A stretch of 64,000 bases of DNA, taken from positions 355,164,128 through 355,228,127 of the forward strand of contig NC_092873.1 of NCBI RefSeq assembly GCF_028372415.1, given 5' to 3'. The notes under the pieces are model-generated. The model did not search any database. It worked only from the letters and a program-made list of their open reading frames with translations, and was not told the DNA's origin. Every line of letters begins with the position of its first letter. Position 1 is the first letter of the stretch. A program made the position numbers and the translations under genes. The stretch comes from Notamacropus eugenii (taxonomy: Eukaryota; Chordata; Mammalia; Diprotodontia; Macropodidae). Below are positions 1 to 12,497 of the stretch, piece by piece.

Positions 1-1947
1 GTTTCTCTTACTGTCATGAATTGTTTCAAAACTATGGGGAGAAAGCCTCACTGCCTGTGGGACATATTCCAACTGAGCTCTTCAACTGAGGAGGGATACC
101 CAGTTCTAATTATAATCCAGTTCATCCAGAAGATCTCAGATATTTTCTGCCTTTAAATATCATGATCTCCTCTAAGACTGGGACAAGAAGAATAAGCTGC
201 CATGGGGAGGTGTAAGGTTAGAATTCGAAAGGTCTTCCCTGCAGGTAAAGGTAGGAGACAAAGGATTGTGGATGCAGAGAGGGCCCTTCCCTGAGAGCCT
301 CTCCCACAGAGGATGGATGCAGGTCAGTCTAGAAGCAAAGGTCAGGCTGAGATGAGCTCCCAAGCATGCTATGGTTCTGGGCTGTCTTCCTAGGTCCTCT
401 CAGGATTCCAAACTCAAAGGTGACTCAGGAAGCAAAACCACGGCCCTGTGGAGAGGGAAACAATGCCCTCTAGTGTCTGGATGGAGAATTGAAGTATCTG
501 ATTCCCAACCTCTTCCTCTCCAATGTTTAGGAATCAGTCAATCAACAAGCATTTATTGAGTGCCTAATATGTGCCACTATGCTAGAAGCAAATGCTGGAG
601 AGACAAATGTAAAGAATGAAACAATACATACTCACAAGGACCTTCCAAGAAAGGGATGCTATGAGACAGAAATTGAGGAAGGAAAATATTCCAGATGTGA
701 AGGCCCAAGAAGACCCTAAGCACACTGTCTGTCAGAGATGGAAGTCTGCTTAGAGCTCATTTAATCCAAACTTCTACTCCGAAAGGTGGAAACTGAAGCC
801 TAAAATGTAACAAGACCCCAGGGAATCACAGCTGGGTGTCTGTGCCTATGGATAGGCAGGCATCCAGATACAAGGAGATGCCAGACAAAGAAAGATGTCA
901 CAAGAGGGTGCTCGGAGAGACCCCATAGAGGAGCACTTAATCTAGAGAGATCCCCTAGAGAAGAGATACCAGATGTAGAGACCCTCCCTAATGCATAAGA
1001 ACCACATGGCGGGGGGGAGGAGGGGTGGTACCCTAGACCCAAAAAAAGAGACCTATTGGAAGGTCATCCAGGCCCAGAGAAACACCTCAGCAGGAGCTCC
1101 TGCCCCACAGAGGAATCCTGAACTGGGGATGTGCCTTATATAGAAAGTTTCTTAGAACAGTGATGTTATTCATTCTCTTGGTTCCTTGCCACATTCGTAG
1201 TATCTAACCTCCATCCCTTCTGCTGCATTTTTAGAATTATTCCCATAGGGCTTGTCAAACAGAAAAGTAATATTAATAGCCAATATTTATACAGCACTTT
1301 AAAGTTTACATTCCCATTGGACCATGGGAATGAAGAAGCGCTAATAATGTCCTGCCCCCAGGTAAGAAGGTAAACATTTGGTTCTCTAGATCCTCTGCTT
1401 CGGAAGGAGAGTATCAGAACCTCTTATTCTATAAGGCAACTAACTGATTAAACTATTGCCCTTTAATTAATCCCTTGCATTCATGGGTGGGGGTGTGAGA
1501 GAGAGAGAGAGGGAGGGGGGGAGGGAGGCAGTGTAGTCTCTCAAACAAGCAGAATGGGAAAGAGAGATGTTGTTTGTTTGGAGGGGGCTCTGCACTCTCT
1601 TCCCTCCCCCCGCAAAGACAACGGTGGAAAAAAATGGGAGGAGAGTCTGTCTTTCCTTGGGGAAAGTTAAGGGATAGGCAAGAAGGGGACCAATTTGTCA
1701 AGGGACAAAAAACTAAACTGGACCAGCAGAGACACAGATAGGGAGACAAAAGAAAAGAGAGACAGAGACAACTAGGGCACACATATATACATACATGTAC
1801 ATATATACATATATATACACACATACATACACACATACTATATATACATAGACTGAGGAGGCAGACTGGGCTAGATGGATAAACAGAGCTATTTGCCTCT
1901 GTTGCTTCTCCCACTCTCCCACCTCAAACCTGATAGCTGTGAAGCAG
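1..1947 (+). other. PPP1R1B: PPP1R1B intron (3' part)
   Basis: No coding exon is visible here. The acidic exon that precedes the C-terminal exons of DARPP-32 should lie upstream of the window. The stretch holds a repeat fragment at about 545-700 that begins with 'caacaagcatttattgagtg', a possible MIR scrap at about 1268-1345, a purine run at about 1495-1530, an AT/AC microsatellite at about 1778-1855, and a pyrimidine tract at about 1890-1925 that serves the next acceptor. Confidence 0.7.
1778..1855. repeat. (TA/CA)n microsatellite
   Basis: Alternating acacatatataca-type sequence with little else, about 78 bp. Apparent open frames on the minus strand here come from this low-complexity tract and from the neighbouring GA-rich run. 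Confidence 0.85.
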
Positions 1948-2298
1948 ACTTCTTGTGGCCGGGGCCTGGAGGGGCCTTGGGAGCGGCCACCCCCGCTGGA
2001 TGAGCCTGAGAAGGATGGAACCTCTGAAGGCAAGGGAGAGGAAGAAGAGACTGTGCAGAATGGTGAGAGACAGAGGGCACTGGAGGAGGTAGTGAAGGGG
2101 TGAAGCTTACAGACAAAGGGACCACGTCCAGGCTTGGGATTGGGGACAGGGACTGGTTGAGAACTTGGATTGGGATGAAGGGCCAGATGACAAAGGGCAG
2201 GCTCAGAGAGAAGGCAAAACACTGAGCCACTTCATACTTATCTTGCAGAACCTGGTGAAGGGACCCAGCATCCTGGTCCTCCCGTCCCTGGCACATAG
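1948..2298 (+). CDS. PPP1R1B: PPP1R1B (DARPP-32), last two coding exons, partial
   Basis: DARPP-32 is the dopamine- and cAMP-regulated inhibitor of protein phosphatase 1 in neurons. Only the C-terminus is in the window. Exon A is 1948-2062 and reads [20 protein letters not shown], then an acidic stretch. This matches the human C-terminal block [17 protein letters not shown] from memory. It ends with a gtgaga donor in phase 1. Exon B is 2249-2298, after the acceptor tcttgcag. It reads [16 protein letters not shown] and then TAG, like the human EPGEEPQRPSPSEPGT end. The PP1-binding KIQF motif and the Thr34 and Thr75 region lie upstream of the window. The exon A acceptor is ambiguous by 3 bp: aag then cag, so it could start at 1945 and add a Gln. 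Confidence 0.93.
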
Positions 2299-3150
2299 AC
2301 ACTCCTGAATGCTGTTTCCTCCTTCCACCAAGACCCTGGACACCCCTGAAGAGGGAGGAAGATGGGGGAACTGCACTGTTTCCCACTCCCTAACCCCTAC
2401 CTCTCACCTGCCAAGGCTGCAGCTTCTGATACCTAGGAGACCGAGGCTAGTCCATGTGTTTGCTTGTTTGCCTGTCCCTTTGCTGATGCCCAGGGCTCCC
2501 AGACAATGCCCACCCTTACCATCCATACTACTGCCCAATTCCCCCCACCCCAAGCTGAGGAGGTGAGGTTGGGTTAGTTCTGAGTCCCATTCCTGTCTTG
2601 GCCAATGCCTGTTGCTGGAGATTCCAAGACACTGGACTCAATAATCGAACCTCCTACCATTTCTATTTCTTGGAGCCCCCTTCTTCTTAGGCATAGGAGA
2701 CCCACAGGGCAGGACCCTAAGCCCAGAGTGGGGGGAGAAGCAGAGGGAGATGAGAACTCCCCCATTCCTCTGGCTTCAGGAACTTTCAGCATCTTTCCTC
2801 TTGAAGGCTGCCTTGTAGCCCCTTTCCCCTTATTTAGCTTTCTCCAGGGCACAGTGCCCAAGTGTCCCTCCATTACTACCACTTCTGATGGGGAGCCTAG
2901 ATGCTTGAGTCCCTGGGAATCCTTTCCCTCACCCTGAGATGGTCTGGGGGGAATTGTGTTTGTTTTATTTTGCTTTGATGCCAGGAATGCAACCTAGCCT
3001 ATATGTGCGGGGATATGTACTTGTTCTGGGTCGGGGTGGGACAAGATTCCCCTCACCCTTGATCTGCCCTGTCACCCATGTTCCCTTTTCCCTACCTCTT
3101 CCAACGAGCCTGCTCCCCTCCCTTGCTGGAATAAAGCTTTGTAAATAACT
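2299..3150 (+). other. PPP1R1B: PPP1R1B 3' UTR
   Basis: Non-coding tail that follows the stop in the same exon. It runs about 850 bp to a canonical AATAAA. It contains no recognisable interspersed repeat, in contrast to the sequence after it. Open frames within it, for example at 2605-2937, resemble no protein I know. Confidence 0.75.
3130..3135 (+). terminator. PPP1R1B: PPP1R1B poly(A) signal AATAAA
   Basis: AATAAA followed by 'gctttgtaaataa' and a T/G-rich stretch. It sits at the boundary between repeat-poor UTR and intergenic repeats. Cleavage is expected about 15-25 bp further on. Confidence 0.8.
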
Positions 3151-3189
3151 ATACTCTGCTCACAGACTTTGTTTGGAAATAGATGGGGG

Positions 3190-3392
3190 CAGGGGTGGGG
3201 AACCTTCAGCCTTGACGCCACCCGTGGTCCTCTGGGTCTTCAAGTGGAGCCCTTTGACTGAATTCAAACTTCACAGAACAAATGCCATTAAGAAAAGAAT
3301 TTGTTCTGTAAAACTTGGATTTGGTCAGAAGGCCACACCCAAGGACCTAGAAGGCCATGTGTGGCCTCAAGGCCTCAGGTTCCCCACTCCTG
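3190..3392. mobile_element. Non-autonomous hAT-like DNA transposon, about 203 bp
   Basis: It starts caggggtggggaacct and ends aggttccccactcctg, so the termini are inverted copies of each other. The inversion extends inward into ggcc-rich sequence. There is no transposase frame. Related ends occur at 15461-15495 and 19697-19758. I could not make out a clean 8-bp target duplication. Superfamily assignment rests on the style of the termini. Confidence 0.65.
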
Positions 3393-3867
3393 GGTTAGGT
3401 TATAGGGGAATGGAAGAAGACAGATAGGGCTTAGGATATTGACAGATGGAACACTAGATTTCAGGGATGAGGAATAATTTGCTTCATCACAGTAAAATTG
3501 ATCCAAATGTCAGGACCAGAGTATAGGTTACCCTCCTTCAGTTAAAAATTTATTTGGGGGGTGATGTAATGGAAATTCTTATTACAGAGGTAACAGATGT
3601 GGGAATTGCTGGGGGAGAAGTTCAAACTCTATTTCCTGCCTCCCCCAAAGACCATCCGGAGAGACTAGAAGAATGGATCTGGGTAGAAGAGTTGTGCTGG
3701 GCTAATTTCAGTTATTCATAGCCTCAGGCAAAACACACTAGCGGAAAAGTCTCTCCTGTTTTCTCTTTATGCACAGCAACGTCCTATAGAGACATTTTTC
3801 TTATAGTGTTCTGGCTATGAGCAGGGAGATAACGGAAACAAAACTGTTGAAAAGCACTTTTGGCCGC

Positions 3868-3895
3868 GGGTGGGGGAGGGGGAGGGGGAGGGAGG
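3868..3895 (+). repeat. G-rich tract, possible G-quadruplex
   Basis: At least four runs of three to five G separated by single T or A bases. It lies between PPP1R1B and STARD3 in otherwise ordinary sequence. Confidence 0.6.
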
Positions 3896-4350
3896 TGAAA
3901 GGAGAAAGGAGTTTCCAATCTCACCCAAGCTAGAAGTGCAGATCCCCTTTAAGACCCAATCCTAGCTACTGATCAGTCAAGGAGCCCTGACCCACCTGTC
4001 TCTGTCCTGGGTCACTTCACATCTCCTTAGGCAGATGTTACCTGCCTCCATACTGGATTTAGTACAATCAACCAAACAGTTTTAGCACATGGCAGCTCAG
4101 AACTCCTAAGCTCGAGTGATCCACTGACCTTCGAGGTCCAGATAACCTGGATCATAGGTATGTGTGCACTAGCACACACTTTAAAAAAAAAAAGTTCTCT
4201 GTACCTGATGATGCCTCAACTTCAACACCACCTACTCTTTCCTCTGCATGAAACTCTCCTTTCTAAGGTCAGGAATTACTTCATTTCTAACTCTAATACC
4301 CTGTCTTCGATCCTTATCCTCCTTGACATTTCTGCAGTTCTTTATATTAA

Positions 4351-4607
4351 TGTTGTCGTTATTCTCCTTTAGTCATGACTGACTCTCCATGATCCCATGG
4401 ACCACAGCATGCCAATAGCACCCATGAGGTTTTGGCTTTTTTTTGACAATGACAGTGGAGTGGTTTGCTATTTCTTTCTCCAATGGATTAAGGCAAACAG
4501 AGGTCAAGTGATTTACCCAGGGCCACAGAGTTATTAAGTGTCTGAGGCCAGATTTGAACTCCTTCCTGACTCCAAGCCCTCTATCCACTGAGCCACCTAG
4601 CTGCCTC
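4351..4607 (-). mobile_element. Marsupial tRNA-derived SINE
   Basis: Read on the minus strand it starts gaggcagctaggtggctcag, then tggatagagggc. It contains the Pol III B-box-like region and the 'gccctgggtaaatcacttgacct' type block, and ends near a gac(t)aacaaca tail. This is the common marsupial SINE1/WSINE structure. It is fossil and diverged. Confidence 0.8.
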
Positions 4608-4639
4608 CTTTTGATACTGATAACCACAAACTATTACTT

Positions 4640-5400
4640 ATTAGCTACTTTTTCCACCCTTGGATTCAGAAACTTCACACTCTTATGGCCCTCTTCTGTT
4701 TTCTTCCCTTATTTCTTATCCTTATTCCCTTAAGATGAGTGTTCCCCCTCAAGGGGAACTCTACTTTCTCTCCCTTGAAAATCTCATTCACATCCATATC
4801 TATCACAGTGACCTTCCTAAAGCAGAGTTCTTGACTATGTCACCCTCATCATCATTCAGTAAACTCCAGTGGCTCCCTGTCACCTTCAGGATCAAATATA
4901 AAATCCTCCGTTCAGGTTTTATAACCCTTCATACATTGGCCTCTTCCTACCTTTCCAGTTTCCTTCCTTTGTTTCATAAGTTTTATTTATGTTTATTCCT
5001 TTCCCCATTCTCTATGATCCAGGGACGCTGCTCTACTTGCTGCAGACAAGACATTTAATCTCCTGACTTGTGGTATTTTCAGCAGCTGTCCCCTATACTT
5101 AGAATATTCTCCTTCTTCACCTCTGCCCACTGGATCCCCTGGCTTCCTTCAAATCTCAACTAAAATCTCAGCTTATGTAAGAAGTTATTCTTTACCCCCT
5201 TTAATGCTAGAGCCTTCCTTCTGAGAGTATCTCCCATTTATCCCATACATATCTTGCTTATACATAGTTTTGATGTTGTCTCCCTCATCAGACTGCGAAT
5301 TCCTCCAGAAAAGGGACTGTTTTAGCCTTTCTTTGCCTCCTCAGCACTTAACACGATGCCAGGCACATAGGAAGTATTTAATAAATGCTTGTTGACTGAC
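4640..5400 (+). mobile_element. L2 LINE 3' fragment
   Basis: Contains the typical L2 3' reading-frame remnant 'ccagtggctccctgtcacct', then 'aggatcaaatataaaatcct'. It ends in the typical L2 tail 'gccaggcacataggaagta', followed by ttaataaatgcttgttgactg. The orientation is sense on +. It is degenerate and has no long open frame. Confidence 0.85.
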
Positions 5401-5404
5401 TGAC

Positions 5405-5801
5405 TTAAACTATTGCCTTCCCACAGGTGACTCCCAAATCTGTTATCTTCAACCCTGACCTTCCTCCTAAGCTCCAGATCTGTTTTTTCTAACAATCGAC
5501 AGGATAGCTCTACCTGAATGTTCTTCTAGAAGCTCAAACTGCACATGCCCTAACCCAAATTCATTATATTTGACTCCTTGGCTAAAAACATGGGGTTATC
5601 TCTGATATCTCTCATATCCATTACCAAGTCAATTCCACTTCTCAGCACACCCCTGCTAGAATAATCTTTGTTATTCATAAGTACTCATGCCTCCTCTCTT
5701 TGAAAAATCTTCACTGCATCCCTACTGCCTCCAGAGTAAAGTCTAGACTCCTTTGCATTCCAGGCATTCAAGGCATTTCACAATCAGGCTTATCTCATAT
5801 T
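5405..5801 (+). mobile_element. Second L2 LINE fragment, interrupted by a SINE
   Basis: A second, earlier portion of L2 sequence, with 'gactcccaaatctgttatct' and then 'cactgcatccctactgcct'. It stops at about 5801, where a SINE in the opposite orientation begins. Confidence 0.75.
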
Positions 5802-5973
5802 TTGTTGTTTACTCATACCCAACTCTTTGTGACGCCATTTTGGGTTTTCTTGGCAAAGTCATTGGAGTGGTTTGCCATTTCCTTCTCTAGCTCATTTTAC
5901 AGATGAGGAACTGAGGTAAACAGGGTTAAGTGACTTAGCCAGAGTCACACCAATAGTAAGTGTCTCACGTAAC
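5802..5973 (-). mobile_element. Truncated marsupial SINE inside L2
   Basis: Starts tgttgtttactcataccc and continues 'tttgccatttccttctctag', then the 'aagtgacttagccagagtcac' block. The tRNA-like head is missing, so the copy is truncated at the end that would carry the promoter. Confidence 0.75.
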
Positions 5974-6121
5974 CCTTACTGAATTAAGTCAGACTACAGA
6001 GTGGTCTTAGGACCCTAAATCTAAAGATGGAAGGGATATAAAATATCATCCAGTCCAACCTTAACTTACTCATGAGGAAAGTGAGGCCCTGAGAGCTTAA
6101 ATGATCCAAGGTCAGAGGTAG

Positions 6122-6395
6122 AAATAATAATAGCTAACATTTACATAGAACTTACTATATGCCTGGTACTCTGCTAACATCCTTCACAATCATTATCTCA
6201 TTTGATCCTCACAACAACCCTGAGGAGAGGCTATAATTATCTCCATTTTACAAATGACGAAACTGAGACAAACAGTGGCTAAATGACTTACCTCGGCTCA
6301 CACAGCTAGTAAGAGTCTGGGCTCACATTGGAACTCAGATCCTTCTAACTCCAGATGCAGCAGTCTGTCCTCTGTACCACCTAGCTGCCCACAGC
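6122..6395 (-). mobile_element. MIR SINE, near full length
   Basis: An almost complete antisense MIR: 'aataataatagctaacattt', 'atttgatcctcacaacaacc', 'ccattttacaaatgacgaaa', 'cacacagctagtaag'. A further weak MIR scrap lies just before it, at about 6019-6120. Confidence 0.85.
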
Positions 6396-6789
6396 AGACC
6401 AGTCTTCTGACCCCAAACTCAGCAACTGCCTCTCATTGAACAACTCCCTGGGCACTTAAGTGATCCCTTTCGCCTCTGTTGTTCTGCTCTAGGACCATGT
6501 TCCCTTTCCTTCCTCACCCATCCTTTAGAGTCCACTTCCAACCTTCTCCTTCAAGAAGCCTTCCCCGACTTCCACCCCTGGCTGGACTGTAAGTTCTACG
6601 TGCGGAGGGACTGGCTCTGCCCTACAACCAGCATCTTGGTGAAGGGAATGGGCCAGTTCCTCAGGGCAGTTAGAGCAGGTGTTTCCCCCCTAGTGGGCAG
6701 GCTGGGACAGGGCTGGGATTCTCCGGGGGCACCTGCCCAGCAGCTACCTTGGGCGCCGGTTTGGGGGCTAGGTCACCACTAATTCGGGT

Positions 6790-7560
6790 AAGGGGCGCGA
6801 GGTGCAGTCCCGGGAAGGGTGGGCGTGGCCTCGACGGAGACAAGCCTCGGGATTGGCTGTCTCCTGGAGGGTGAGACGACCCATCTTCCCATCGTCTGGT
6901 GGATCATCCTCGGGCCATGGACCCCTCCACGGGGGAGGGGGGGCGCCTGGTCCCCACTTTGGTAAGGGAAGAAAGTTCTTAGCATCCCCTCTGTTCTTGC
7001 CGAGCCCTCATTCTGGGGTGTCTCCACTCTGGGGAGAAGGGAAGCCTTTCCTGAACGCTCCCAGTTCTGAGGCTAGACTGGAGCAAGCGGGGAAAGAGGG
7101 GGCAGGACTCGAGCACAAGGGGGAGGGGCGTTGCAGAAGGGGCGGGACCTAGCGAGAATCACTGCGGGTGCCCTGGGACAAGGGGGCGGGCTCAACCCCG
7201 GAAGCAGCGATTCCGGTAAGGCTAGGGACTTCCGCTCTGGTCCGCTGCCGGCGCCGGACCACCGGGAACTGGAGAAGGAGGAAGGTCCGGAGCCGCAGCC
7301 GTCATGGAGCTAGCGGGCGCTGGGGAAGAGAACGGGACCAAGGTAGGTGAGGAGCGGGTGGGGGATGTTCAATTCGGCCTGCTCCCCCCCACTTCCGGCC
7401 TGGTGTACTCGTTCCCTCCGTCCGTCCCCGCCCTCACCCCTCCGCGTCCCAGGTTCCGGCTTTTGCCCACTCTCGTCTCTCTCTTGTCGCCCCGAAGCCT
7501 AGGAGGGGAGATGGGGGGCGGGTAGGGGGAGTTCTTTCGGCGCGTGCGCCATTCGTAGGT
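6790..7560 (+). promoter_or_regulatory. STARD3: STARD3 CpG-rich promoter
   Basis: CpG density rises sharply from about 6790 and falls off after about 7560. Several GGGCGG or GGGGCG boxes are present (for example near 7094, 7138 and 7185), and I see no TATA box. This is typical of a broadly expressed gene such as STARD3. The transcription start is inferred to lie at about 7200-7290. Confidence 0.7.
7240..7342 (+). other. STARD3: STARD3 non-coding exon 1 with short upstream ORF
   Basis: A strong donor (AAG|gtaggt) ends the exon at 7342. The left end is not defined. STARD3 starts translation in exon 2, so this exon is taken as 5' UTR. It carries an ATG at 7304 followed by MELAGAGEENGTK up to the donor. 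With the acceptor at 16763|16764 the next codon is TGA. With the alternative acceptor at 16731|16732 it would read three more codons (IHC) and then TGA. Either way it closes before the STARD3 start. Confidence 0.6.
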
Positions 7561-10500
7561 GGAGGAAAGTTGCTCCCCACCCCCGTATCACCCACCTAGG
7601 ATTCTACAGGATGAGAGGGGGAGGGGGCAGTCATACCAGGATTGGGGACCGTAATGACAGGTTGGGAAGGATGTGGCTCCTCCCCCTCCTCCCATCCTAA
7701 CCCCCCCCGACTTGTTGACACTTTCCTGTCCTGGGGGGCTCCCACCCGTCCCACCTTTGTGGGGGTGGGTGTGTGTATGAAAGCTGGGGCTCTGTACCCT
7801 CAGGAGAAGGGGGTGTTGGGATAATAGATGTGGGCGTGGGGGCTCAGCATCCCTTCCACACCCCCCTCTCACCCCCCACTTACTCCTTAAGTCACCAGTC
7901 CTTTCCAGGCCCATTCCCAGCCCTCGAGTCCCAGGACGGTCAACTTCCTGGGCTGTCAGGACTCCCAGGGGGAGGGGGTCCTGCTTCAGGGGCTTGTGCA
8001 TTTGGCGATTAGGAAGTGTAACGTTGCACAAGGCAGCAAGGAGGCTCCTCATCAATGCTCTCCTGCTCCCCAAGTGCTTTTATCACCTGTAACTCTGCCA
8101 GACACACACCTGAAGAGCAATGCCATTGGAACCTAGGTTACAGAGCCATCGTCCTCCCCCTTGAGGAGTCTCAGGGACACCTTCCCCTACCCTCCACCTT
8201 ACGGTGTTAGAAGAGGTTTAAACTGAGAGATCTGTGTATGGGCTGGGAGCGTTCATGATTGTTGTATCCTTAAGCTTGATGTAGGTAGCGCCCATCTGGG
8301 TAATGGGGATGACTAAAGCAGCAATAAGGTTCAGTAGCTTCCTTTCCCTCAGATCCTTAAATTACCCACAATCCTGCCACACTGGGAATGTAGCAGACCA
8401 GTGAAGCTGGAACCTAGCTTGTAGACCAATAACTTCTTGACCCCCAACCTTTCCTATGCAGCCCAGGATTCTCAGGAACACTATCCCTTAATTATCTCAC
8501 CTCATAGGACTTATGGAAAAGGAAAGCACCTGGAAAGGACCTTAAGTCCTTTAGTTCACTTTATAAAGGAGGAAATCAAGGCTGTGAACAAGGCCTGAAG
8601 AGGTTAAGGACTTGTTTGTCCGCCTGGTAAGTAGCTGAAAGTTGTTTGCTTCTACCAGTCACAGAACAGGAGCATGGAGAAATGGTATGCTTGCTTTGTA
8701 ACTCCTTTTCCAAGAAATTAGGGTGTACCAGTAAGCTTGGACATTCTTGGACATTTGTCCCAGCAGCCATTTACTTCGAAGAGTTATGCAACCCCAGAAG
8801 AATTAGTATGAATGAGATTGAGTTGGAGTGGTATTCCAAAATAACATGACTCTCTACAGGACTCTTAGAACTCCTTCACCTCATGGGCATTCAGGTGAAG
8901 AAATTGCATAAGGACCCAGCCTAGTTTGTCTTGGAGCTACAGGTAAAAATGAGACTTTCAGGGAGGAGCCTGAAGACAAGGAGCTGGGACCTCAATGAAA
9001 TTGTGCGTCATTGTCAGAAATGCAGTCCTTTCCATAGGAAAGTTATACCCTTGACATACATCCCTGAAAAGCATAGATGCTTGGAGTTGTTTCTCTAGTA
9101 GTTATCTCCATTTTAACAGATGGGGAAATTGAGACTGGGAGATGTGAAGGGATTTGTCAAGGGAGATGTGGCTAATAGGGGCTAGAATTCAATCCCAGGT
9201 GTGCTGACTTCAAAACTAGGGCTCTTTCTCTTTCACTCTACTCAGTCAACCACATGTCATGGTTTGGTTCCCCATGTTGGTGGCCCATGGTATACATTTG
9301 GAACACTTTGACCTTGTGTGAAGGGATTTGACCCTTAGGGCAAAGGAACCCAGAACCTTGGCCTCATTAGTAGCATGTTTAACCGACTGAATTAACGAAC
9401 TCAGACAGTTCATACTTTGGGGGAGGGGAGAAGCCTTACCTACTTACCTATCAGGAGCAGGAACAGGTTCCCAGTGATATAGTAGAGGGGAAAAGCAACC
9501 TTTGAAGGAGCCCAGCTTTCCCTTTTTACTGCTTAAGCTCTCTAGAAAAGCTAAATTCCTTCCAACTTTGGAGGAGGAGGTCCTGACCTTATAGAGGAAT
9601 TTGATAGGCTCTTCTCAGCCTCATCTCTGAAGACCAGATAGCTCCCAGGTGCCAGGGACCAGTACTGGGCTAGGGTGCTTGGTGCTTAACTCTTAGTCAC
9701 TTATTTTCAATAGATGTTGGGCTATTGATGAGGGAATGGGATCTGAGAAACCAGATCTGAGAATCTGGTTTCTGCTTTTACTTTTCTTTTCCATCTTGCA
9801 CTTTCCAAACACAGCTGAGAGAGAAAAATGAACAAGGGTTTCAGTTTTTGGTATCTCTGATGCCCCCTTGTCTTTCTTGCCTCTCCACCCCCACTCTTTA
9901 GATTCTCTAGTGATCTCCTGCTTACCTAAATGAGCCCTCTGCCCTCCCTCAGGTAGGGGAGAAGAGGGAGGAGGCAGCTGTCCCAGGAATAAGTGACATG
10001 AACTTCTTTGTTCCCTTGTTAAAAATGGATGCAGAAATGCAGTCCAGAATCAGCTTCGTGACCTGTTCAGCCTTGGAATCTGGCTTTCTCAGAGACACAA
10101 AAGGAGGTCTGGTGAGAAATGATTGTTCCTCTACAAGATGGGGAGGATTTTAGCTTCTTCTGAGAAGTCTGGGCAGTGGAAAGGTGAGGTTGGCGCCATC
10201 AAAAGTTGGTAGCTTCCCTCTCCACTCTTAACTGTTTCTGCTCTGTCTCAAAAAGGACAGTGCAGGGTCCTCTGAGGAACTAGATTTAGCAGTGAAGGTT
10301 TTCTGCAACAGGCCATGGTGTTGAGTTGAGGGATGAGGCAAAGGTGTCCTGCTGCCTAGCCATTTCCATCCTCCATTTCTTTTTTGAAACTGGGAAAAGT
10401 GCAGTAGATCTTTTCCCCGTTAGCACCCCAGCCCAGCATTGGTCTCTGGCACCTGGAAGCTCTCTTACCTTTCAGGGCACTAGCCTGTTTTCACCTGACC

Positions 10501-12497
10501 AGATTTAAGAGACTCTCTCATAGTTCCCCTATCCAGGTGGAGATTACAGTCAGATCAGTATGGCTATAAAAAGTGAATTCTGTGCATTTACATACACTTT
10601 TTCAGTGGAAACTGACCCCTCCCATGGAATCATACCTGTTTCCTCGTTCTATCTGTTTCCCAGGAAGATGGCTTGTCTTAGATGTTCTCAGCTATATTCC
10701 ATCCAGCTTAGCCAACCATCACTGCCCTCATGAAGGCAATATGGGCTGTGTACAGGGCTGGGGGAGAACCAGGGGGAAGAACAAGACAGGCCCCCAGCAA
10801 CTGCATCCATGCTGGGTATCAGTGGTGGAGGTGGGGTGGACCAGACTATTTTTTAGGGTGTGGCTTCTCCAGCCTCAAACCACTTTCTTCTTTGTCCCAG
10901 GTTATGGTGAAGGGAGAGAGAAGGAGCAAAGCTCCTCATTATTGCTCCATTGTGTGTGTTGGAGTTGGGGGGATTGTGAGAGCAAAGTGGTTAGGAAACA
11001 AAGCCTGGTTACTTATGGATCTTCATCATTCACGTGGATTGTGGGAGCCCCACCCCCAGTAAGCATGGAGTAGCTGGCAGATCAGGACCCCTGAATGAAG
11101 GACTTTAGTTCAACCTCTTTCTCAGTGTGGGGGACGCAGAGGAAATTGGTTGACTTGGGGGTTTGGTGGGGGAGACATTAGAAAAAAGTGGAGTTTACAA
11201 GTAAGAACTGGGTGATTAGCCTGTGAGACAAAGCTTGAAATCTATACCCTGCTGAGGAGGGGTGGGAGGGTAGAAGAGACAGACATTTGGGGCTGACTCT
11301 ACACTATGAGAGTAGATCTGAGGTGTGATTTCAGAGAACATGTGTGTTTTAGAGGGGAGTGGGGGCAGGCTGACTTAGGGTGTGAGCCAGGGGCCTGTGC
11401 TGTGTCGTGCTAAATCGGCTGCTAATAACTGCTGAAAGCATTAACAGGATGACAGGGGTTGGGAGGGAGATACTCATAAAATAGATGTGGCTCTGACTCC
11501 CCCAACTCCTCACAGGGAAGAAAGTGCACAAAAGGAGGAGCCTGGGTCATTGGAGGTAAGACTTGAATTTGTTTTCAAGCCTCTCAGAGAGCTGAGTATA
11601 ACGAATGTTCCAGGAGCTCCTTCCCCTCTCCCCAAAGCAGGGCATGATGCAGTAAGGAAACTCTTCCCCTGCAACCTCCAGGCCTCACCCAGCTAGTTGG
11701 AGAAAGCTTGGTTAGGGCCAGAGATCAGAGCTGGGCACTGAAGGTCTCTGACTTCTGTCTTTCCCAGTCATCACTAACATATCTAAAGGCAGCATGGTAC
11801 AGTAGAAAGAGCATAGGACTCCAAGTTAGGACAGGACTGAGTTTGAATCCTCACTCTGACCTGGGCAAATCACTTAACCTCTCTGTCAGGTTCCTCATTT
11901 GTAATATGAAGATAATACACCTACCTTGCAGAATTGTTATCAGAAAACGAGAAATTTAAAGCAGACTGCCTATTTACATTTACTCTTGCCCTTGTCCAGG
12001 AAGAGGGCTGTAGACCAGATGAATGGGCATGGGAATACCCTGGGCCTCAAGACCAGCTCACTTCCTCCTCTGGGAGAAACTTCCCCTTCAAGAGTCAGGC
12101 AGGCTCTGTGGCTTCAGAGGACAGTTGTGACTAGTCAGCTGGTCTGGTGTGTGTCAAGGGGTAGAATCACACTTTAGGCAAAGATGGGGGAGAATGGTCA
12201 GAAAGATTTACCTGATAGGAGCAGTAAAGGGTTGGGTTAGGAGCTTTGGACAAACAGAAAAGGGAGTGCCCTTCTTTTGGGCACCCTGCTAATTACCTCC
12301 CACCCAGAAATCTCTTGTCAAAAGCCCTACACAAGGGAATTCTACTTGTACTCTTACATCTTGAACTAGGTTTTAGCTTTTCCTAGGGAAAGGGGGAAGA
12401 GAATGGTTTCTGGTTTCTGTTTTTCTGTGACTTTCTCTCTCTAGCTACCTATCTGTCAAGCTTGACTTTACTGTTAAATGAGAGAATCAGCCTCCAT

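Noticed and set aside
1-1900. Earlier PPP1R1B exons
   Set aside because: I looked for the Glu-rich exon and the ELGELRELG block that precede the last exons, and found neither.
1453-2222. Open frames on the minus strand at the PPP1R1B exons
   Set aside because: They are produced by the TA/CA microsatellite and by antisense reading of the real exon.
7304-7342. Exon 1 ATG as the true STARD3 start
   Set aside because: With either candidate acceptor the frame hits a stop before the STARD3 sequence. The conserved N-terminus starts at the exon 2 ATG.
10573-11073. 166-codon open frame in STARD3 intron 1
   Set aside because: No family resemblance, an overlapping frame of equal quality at 10730-11062, and no splice or promoter context.
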